Below are positions 13,914-18,170 of a stretch of 18,170 bases of DNA, in pieces. How positions within the stretch are numbered: the first letter of the stretch is position 1; each line of letters opens with the position of its first letter. The translations under genes were made by a program, and so were the position numbers. Source of the stretch: Acidobacteriaceae bacterium (GTDB lineage Bacteria; Acidobacteriota; Terriglobia; Terriglobales; Acidobacteriaceae); the NCBI GenBank assembly GCA_030049955.1, contig JASIJX010000585.1:1-18170 (forward strand). Reading direction: 5' to 3'. Below the pieces are notes generated by a model, which saw only the letters and a program-made list of their open reading frames with translations, ran no database searches and was not told the DNA's origin.

Positions 13914-15164
13914 ATGCCCGAAATTGGACAGGCGTCCGTGGAGCAGCTCGAGCCGTCGATGCAGATCGAGTCCGGAACGCAGAAGGGTCACCCGCCGGCC
14001 GTCATTGCGGGATTTTCCGGTTGGCTGCTGGACGCATTCGACTTCTTCCTCATTACCTTCTGCCTCACCGCGATCGCTCGCGACTTTCATAAGACCGATG
14101 CGCAAATTGCGCTGGTGATCACCATGACGCTGGCCTTCCGGCCGGTGGGCGGTTTCATCTTTGGCTTTATCGCCGACCGCTATGGGCGCCGGTTGCCGCT
14201 GATGATCAACATCGGCTTCTTTGCCGTTGCGGAGATCCTTACCGGCCTGGCGCCAAGCTACACTGCGCTGCTGGTGGTGCGGGCGCTGTTCGGCATTGTG
14301 ATGGGAGGCACCTGGGGCGTGGGCGCTTCGCTGGCCATGGAAGGCGCGCCGAAGAGCAAGCGCGGCGTGCTTTCAGGCTTGTTGCAGGAGGGTTACGCTG
14401 CAGGAAACGTGCTGGCGGCGATGGCGTATTTCTGGCTCTACGACCGTATCGGATGGAGGCAGCTGTTTTTTCTGGGCAGCTTGCCGGCTCTGGCTCTGGT
14501 GCTGTTCATCCGCTTCCGCGTCAAGGAGTCGGTGGTGTGGAAGAAAGCCCACGCCCGCCTTAGCATGAGTGAGCAGCGCCGCGAAATCTTCTCGCACTGG
14601 AAGCTCTTTCTCTACCTGCTCGCTTTCATGACCATGATGATGTTCGCCTCGCATGGCACGCAGGACATGTACCCGACATTCCTGCAGCGGCAGTGGCACT
14701 TTACGCCGGAGCGGCGCGCGGCCATCACGGCATTCTCCGGCGTCGGAGCCATTTTTGGCGGGCTCATCTTCGGGCATTTCTCCGACCTGTGGGGACGGCG
14801 TCGGGCGATCGTCGTGGCCTTCGTTCTGGCTGCGCTGCTGATTCCGGTGTGGGCCTACGCACCTAACCTCGCCTTGCTCGTCGCCGGCGCTTTCCTGATG
14901 CAGTTCATGGTGCAGGGCGCATGGGGCGTCATCCCCGCACATCTCGCCGAGCTTTCCCCTGACTCGGTGCGTGCGCTGTTTCCCGGGTTCGCCTATCAAA
15001 GCGCCGGCGTGATTGCCAGCTCAGTGGTTTTCATTGAAGCCGTCTATGCACAGAAGACGAGTTATGCCACCGCCATGGCGCTCATGGCCCTCAGCGTCTT
15101 TGTTCTGGCCTCCGTTATGGCATATCTGGGCCGCGAGCGACATGGCGCTGAATTTGGCGCGTGA
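13914..15164 (+). CDS. MFS transporter, SHS family (Jen1/NanT-like monocarboxylate or sialate:H+ symporter)
   Basis: A 416-residue inner-membrane secondary transporter with about twelve hydrophobic helices. GWLLDAFDFFLITF at 36-49 is the TM1 hallmark of the sialate:H+ symporter family, with Asp40 and Asp43. FGFIADRYGRR at 83-93 and FGHFSDLWGRRRAI in the second half are the MFS loop motifs. SHGTQDMYPT at 246-255 matches the lactate-permease signature NxxS/THxS/TQDxxxT except that the leading Asn is Met243. A carboxylate substrate is therefore the best guess, but the missing Asn leaves this open. GAGGTG at 13903-13908 is 5 bases before ATG 13914. Neighbours suggest import of a product released by the secreted hydrolase downstream. 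Confidence 0.85.
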   Translation: MPEIGQASVEQLEPSMQIESGTQKGHPPAVIAGFSGWLLDAFDFFLITFCLTAIARDFHKTDAQIALVITMTLAFRPVGGFIFGFIADRYGRRLPLMINIGFFAVAEILTGLAPSYTALLVVRALFGIVMGGTWGVGASLAMEGAPKSKRGVLSGLLQEGYAAGNVLAAMAYFWLYDRIGWRQLFFLGSLPALALVLFIRFRVKESVVWKKAHARLSMSEQRREIFSHWKLFLYLLAFMTMMMFASHGTQDMYPTFLQRQWHFTPERRAAITAFSGVGAIFGGLIFGHFSDLWGRRRAIVVAFVLAALLIPVWAYAPNLALLVAGAFLMQFMVQGAWGVIPAHLAELSPDSVRALFPGFAYQSAGVIASSVVFIEAVYAQKTSYATAMALMALSVFVLASVMAYLGRERHGAEFGA

Positions 15165-15202
15165 CTACCAGCACCAGCCTTACCCGAGCGGTAACAGCCG
15201 CG

Positions 15203-15212
15203 CATGTAACAT
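15203..15212 (+). promoter_or_regulatory. Dyad ATGTAACAT upstream of the PHP hydrolase gene
   Basis: ATGT-A-ACAT (15204-15212) is a perfect 9-base palindrome preceded by C. It shares CATGTAACA with the right arm of the regulator-promoter dyad at 11933-11941, and a GTAACA half-site lies at 15191-15196. Confidence 0.5.
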
Positions 15213-15277
15213 CCCGCATACAAACCTAACACTCAATCCCTGAGCTATTTGCGTCGGTCGGCCGAGTTAATTCGAGC

Positions 15278-15290
15278 GCCTGTAACAGGC
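15278..15290 (+). promoter_or_regulatory. Operator-like palindrome GCCTGTAACAGGC
   Basis: Perfect palindrome with 6-base arms around a single central A, 163 bases upstream of the hydrolase start. Its CTGTAACAG core is the reverse complement of that at 15309-15317, 29 bases centre to centre. Confidence 0.6.
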
Positions 15291-15308
15291 AGCAAACCTG
15301 TTTGCAAC

Positions 15309-15317
15309 CTGTTACAG
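15309..15317 (+). promoter_or_regulatory. Operator-like palindrome CTGTTACAG
   Basis: Second site of the pair, within AACCTGTTACAG. Between the two sites GCAAA-CCTG-TTTGC (15292-15305) forms another small inverted repeat. No promoter hexamers could be assigned with confidence. Confidence 0.55.
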
Positions 15318-15453
15318 CTTGCCAGCGGTGCTCGGGCCGCCGTACGTTTCAAGCCGAAAAATTGCTAGCGCAACGCCGGTCGTACTTGTGTCCGCTTGCG
15401 TGACCGTCACCGTTTCCCGGCAGAGCATATTCGAACACAGGAAAGGAATCGAC

Positions 15454-17766
15454 ATGAAGAATCACATGAAGCGACTCGGATGGCTGGTTGCACTCGGCTT
15501 ATTTCCCGGTATGGCGGCTGCTCATATTCAGTCCTCGTGTGGCGTTTCGGGATACAAGGCTGTCCCGGGAGTGACGATGGAGCAGGCCGAAGGCGCTGTG
15601 ACGCTGACCTGGCAGGGAGAGTCGGGTCAGGAACTCCGCGCAAGGCTGGCGATCAACGACGGTCACCCGCTGGTTGAAGAACTGGCCGCACGCGAAAGCG
15701 GGGGCCTGTGGGTTGTTCTCGGCAAGAACCTGACGCCCGAGTTTCAGGTGACCACCGGCCAGCGGCGGCTTTCGCGCACCCAGCAGACGATGCTGAAGCA
15801 CCTCGGCCTCGATACTCCCGAGGAGGAAGATAAGCGCAAGTGGAACACCTTCTGGGATGCTCCGCTAGCCATTCCGGGCCATGCCGATTCCGAGCCTTTG
15901 CCGCGCATCGCCAGCGAGATTCGCCGCGGCAGCTCCACGTACCAGACCGATTCCTGCAGCATAACGTCGGACGGCGACCAGGTGAGCGTGTCGTTCAACG
16001 GGCTCACCCTCGGCATTTTTTCCGGCGGCGTGCAGTTTACCGTCTACAAGGGATCGAATCTGCTTCGCCAGGAAGCGGTGGCCAAGACCGAAGAACCTTC
16101 GGTGGCCTTCATTTATAAGGCCGGCCTCGATGGTTTCCCTATCGGTAACAGCACCAGGTTGCTGTGGCGCGATACGGCCCGCGCCTGGCAGGACTACCAG
16201 TTTGGCGGCAAGCCAAACGACAACCTGGTGAATCTGCGTGCCCGCAACCGGCTCGAGATCCTCGACCCCGGCAAAGGTTCGCTGGCAATCTTCCCGCCTC
16301 CGCACAAGTTCTTCTTCGCCCGCGAAAACGAAGTGAATCTGGGTTACGTGTACTACAAGAAAAACGGCAACAACACCGTTGCGCTGGGCGTAATGCAGCC
16401 GGAACGCGGCGAGGGCTACGCGCCATGGGGCGTTACCGAGCAGGAGTGGAAACGGCGCACCGGAACCTCCTATCAGCAGTGGGAGAATTTTGCGCTCTAC
16501 AACGCGCCGCCGGGCACCGAACAGCGCATGGCGGTCTATTACTACCTGAGCTCGAAGGATGCGCGCGCAACTGACGACGCGGTTCTGGCCTACACGCATA
16601 ACGACGTCTTCAAGCCCGTGCCTGGCTTCAAGGTGCTCACGGGCCATTTTCATCTCGACCTGAACGAGCAGCTCCGTGATCGCGATGACATGGATTACGA
16701 GATCAGCTCGATGGCGGTCTTCCGCGCGCTCGGCGTGAACATTCTTTACCTCGGCGATTTCCACGATGACTCCGACCCGCGTGATCCGGGCCCTAAGAGA
16801 CTTCTCGAACAGAAGTTCTACTTCGAGGGCTCCGCGCGGTCGTCGGACAAAGATTTCCTCGTGATTCCAGCTGAAGAAGTAAATACCTTCCTCGGCGGCC
16901 ACTGGTACATGATGCTGCCCAAGCCGGTGTACTTCTCGCACGCAGATCCGCGCCCTGACGGCCAGAGCTTTGAGGAGAACGATCCGACTTACGGGCACGT
17001 TTACCACCTTGGATCTGCCGATGACGTCCTCAACATGGTCAACCGCGAGCAAGGGATCATGTGGACGGCGCATCCGCGAACGAAGGGTTCCGAAGGATAT
17101 CCGGAAGCGTACAAGGATAAGGACTTCTTCCAGAGCGACCGGTTCATCGGCGCCTCGTGGGAGTCGCTGCCTGTCGACCTTTCTCAAAAGGAACTATGCG
17201 AAACACGCTGCTTCGGTACCGGCGATGACATGAGCAACTGGGCGCCGAAGCCCAAGTTCCTGATCGCCGAGGGTGACACTTACACAAAGTGGCCGAGCGA
17301 TGAGACCTATCCGCAGCTTACGGTGAATTACATCAAGCTCGACAAAGTTCCTCTTTACAACGAGAGCTGGTCGCCGGTCGTCGAGGGAATGCGCGCGGGA
17401 AATTTCTACGGCACTACGGGTGAGGTTCTGTTCCACAACTGGGGCGTAGAAGGCAGCGGCGCCCATAGCGCGTATACGGCCAACATTGAGTACACCTTCC
17501 CGCTCCAGTTCGCGGAGCTGGTGTGGAGCGATGGCACAAACGTGGAGCGCAAGACGATCAACCTTACCGACACAACTCCATTTGGCACCAAGACGTTCAG
17601 GATTCCGTTTGACGCGACCGGAAAGAAGTGGATCCGGTTTTCGGTTTGGGATTCCGCCGGGGACGGCGCTTATGTACAGCCCATCGCGCTCGATACCGGT
17701 AACTCGATGAGTGCGAGCCTGCAAAAAACAGCGCAGAGGCGTACTTCTACTGTCGCTTCAAAATAA
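15454..17766 (+). CDS. Secreted PHP-fold metallohydrolase, CehA/McbA-like
   Basis: A 770-residue extracytoplasmic protein. ATG 15454 is chosen over an in-frame ATG 45 codons upstream because AAGGAA (15443-15448) precedes it and it yields a clear signal peptide (MKNHMKRLGW, hydrophobic core, cleavage near Ala22-Ala23). Residues 30-390 form a beta-rich region without a recognised name. Residues 396-620 carry the order of metal ligands expected of PHP (polymerase/histidinol phosphatase) domains: TGHFH (His398, His400), GDFHDD (Asp435, His437), PAEEVNTF then GGHW (Glu474, His483), WTAHPRTK (His540), and AEGDTY (Asp608). EGMRAGNFYGTTGEVLF at 644-660 resembles the conserved tail of CehA/McbA-type hydrolases, followed by a beta domain. 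Substrate (ester, phosphoester or other) is unknown. It precedes a TonB-receptor gene by 46 bases, consistent with an operon. Confidence 0.65.
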   Translation: MKNHMKRLGWLVALGLFPGMAAAHIQSSCGVSGYKAVPGVTMEQAEGAVTLTWQGESGQELRARLAINDGHPLVEELAARESGGLWVVLGKNLTPEFQVTTGQRRLSRTQQTMLKHLGLDTPEEEDKRKWNTFWDAPLAIPGHADSEPLPRIASEIRRGSSTYQTDSCSITSDGDQVSVSFNGLTLGIFSGGVQFTVYKGSNLLRQEAVAKTEEPSVAFIYKAGLDGFPIGNSTRLLWRDTARAWQDYQFGGKPNDNLVNLRARNRLEILDPGKGSLAIFPPPHKFFFARENEVNLGYVYYKKNGNNTVALGVMQPERGEGYAPWGVTEQEWKRRTGTSYQQWENFALYNAPPGTEQRMAVYYYLSSKDARATDDAVLAYTHNDVFKPVPGFKVLTGHFHLDLNEQLRDRDDMDYEISSMAVFRALGVNILYLGDFHDDSDPRDPGPKRLLEQKFYFEGSARSSDKDFLVIPAEEVNTFLGGHWYMMLPKPVYFSHADPRPDGQSFEENDPTYGHVYHLGSADDVLNMVNREQGIMWTAHPRTKGSEGYPEAYKDKDFFQSDRFIGASWESLPVDLSQKELCETRCFGTGDDMSNWAPKPKFLIAEGDTYTKWPSDETYPQLTVNYIKLDKVPLYNESWSPVVEGMRAGNFYGTTGEVLFHNWGVEGSGAHSAYTANIEYTFPLQFAELVWSDGTNVERKTINLTDTTPFGTKTFRIPFDATGKKWIRFSVWDSAGDGAYVQPIALDTGNSMSASLQKTAQRRTSTVASK

Positions 17767-17812
17767 CCGGCTGGGTGGAGGGTAATCGCACACGGATTTA
17801 ATGGAGGTCGAT

Positions 17813-18170
17813 GTGAGACACAAGCTAATTTCCCTGATTGCTGTGCAGGCGCTTTGCCTAATCGCGCCTGCCGCATGGACACAAGTCCAGGCCACGGCCA
17901 GTCTTGTGGGGCACGTGGCGGATGCGACCGGGAGCCCGATTGCGAATGTGAAGATCACGGCGACCAGTCCCGCCCTGCAGGTGCAACAGTTGCAAGCAAC
18001 GTCGGATTCAAACGGCGACTATCAAATCCTGAACCTGCCGGCGCCGGGCATTTATCGCGTGCAGTTCGAGATGCAGGGCTTCGAGATCTACGTGCAGAAT
18101 GACGTGCACCTGGGCATCGGGTTTGCCGGCCGCGTGGATGCGGCCATGCACATCGGCGCGGTTACGCAAT
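17813..18170 (+). CDS. TonB-dependent receptor (Oar-like), N-terminal part, runs off the window
   Basis: Outer-membrane active transporter or adhesin-like receptor; only 119 residues are present. A signal peptide (MRHKLISLIAVQALCLIAPAAW) is followed by a carboxypeptidase-regulatory-like beta-sandwich: ASLVGHVADATGSPIANVKITATSP, then SDSNGDYQILNLPAPGIYRVQFEMQGFE, the pattern that opens the large Oar-type receptors abundant in acidobacteria. GTG 17813 is preferred because GGAGGT (17803-17808) sits 4 bases upstream; an in-frame ATG at 17801 would add four residues but lacks a ribosome site. The gene follows the PHP hydrolase by 46 bases on the same strand and is probably co-transcribed, suggesting uptake of the hydrolase's substrate or product. 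The plug and barrel lie beyond the window. Confidence 0.85.
   Translation, partial: MRHKLISLIAVQALCLIAPAAWTQVQATASLVGHVADATGSPIANVKITATSPALQVQQLQATSDSNGDYQILNLPAPGIYRVQFEMQGFEIYVQNDVHLGIGFAGRVDAAMHIGAVTQ

Noticed and set aside
15865..17187. 440-codon minus-strand open frame
   Set aside because: Antisense to the PHP hydrolase gene; it is an effect of GC-rich codon usage. The plus frame has a signal peptide, ribosome site and metal-binding motifs.

Overview
The window reads as part of the chromosome of a GC-rich Gram-negative bacterium, most likely an acidobacterium (Terriglobia/Acidobacteriaceae type). This is an inference from four things: the start of an Oar-like TonB-dependent receptor with a carboxypeptidase-regulatory-like N-terminus; a membrane-anchored winged-helix regulator with an N-terminal domain typical of that phylum; dispersed palindromic repeats; and outer-membrane type secreted proteins. 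I saw no rRNA, tRNA, CRISPR array, transposase or phage gene.

Layout. Minus strand, 1-1830: the 5' 400 codons of ppc (PEP carboxylase, running off the left edge), preceded by tag (3-methyladenine DNA glycosylase I). A 64-bp stretch covering the ppc start is repeated upstream of tag. 1945-2547 holds no convincing gene but has repeats and palindromes. Plus strand, 2548-3489: a secreted GH12-like glucanase of lower GC than its neighbours, ending at a strong hairpin shared with the convergent ABC-F ATPase gene (5605-3614, minus). A REP-like palindrome sits inside the ABC-F reading frame and a second copy lies just upstream of that gene. Minus strand, 8234-5730: a UbiA-family prenyltransferase of the polyprenyl-phosphate phosphoribosyltransferase type, followed by a polytopic GT-C/DUF6798-like membrane protein.

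Plus strand, 8477-11771: a tightly coupled three-gene operon with GTGA and ATGA overlaps. It encodes a small 'DPGTG' membrane protein, a fusion of a kinase-like domain to a SAM methyltransferase, and a membrane-anchored alkaline-phosphatase/sulfatase-superfamily protein. Together with the divergent UbiA/GT-C pair this looks like a cell-envelope glycan or lipid-linked-sugar module; its product cannot be read from the sequence.

Plus strand, 12118 to the right edge: a membrane-bound one-component regulator, an SHS-family (Jen1/NanT-like) carboxylate-type MFS transporter, a secreted PHP-fold metallohydrolase of CehA/McbA type, and the start of a TonB-dependent receptor. The upstream regions of the first three carry dyads built on one core (TGTAAC/GTTACA), suggesting a co-regulated uptake and hydrolysis system: receptor in the outer membrane, hydrolase outside the cytoplasm, transporter in the inner membrane, regulator sensing across the membrane. 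This regulator-transporter-hydrolase-receptor set, the kinase-like/methyltransferase/sulfatase operon, and the repeat structures are the parts most worth following up.
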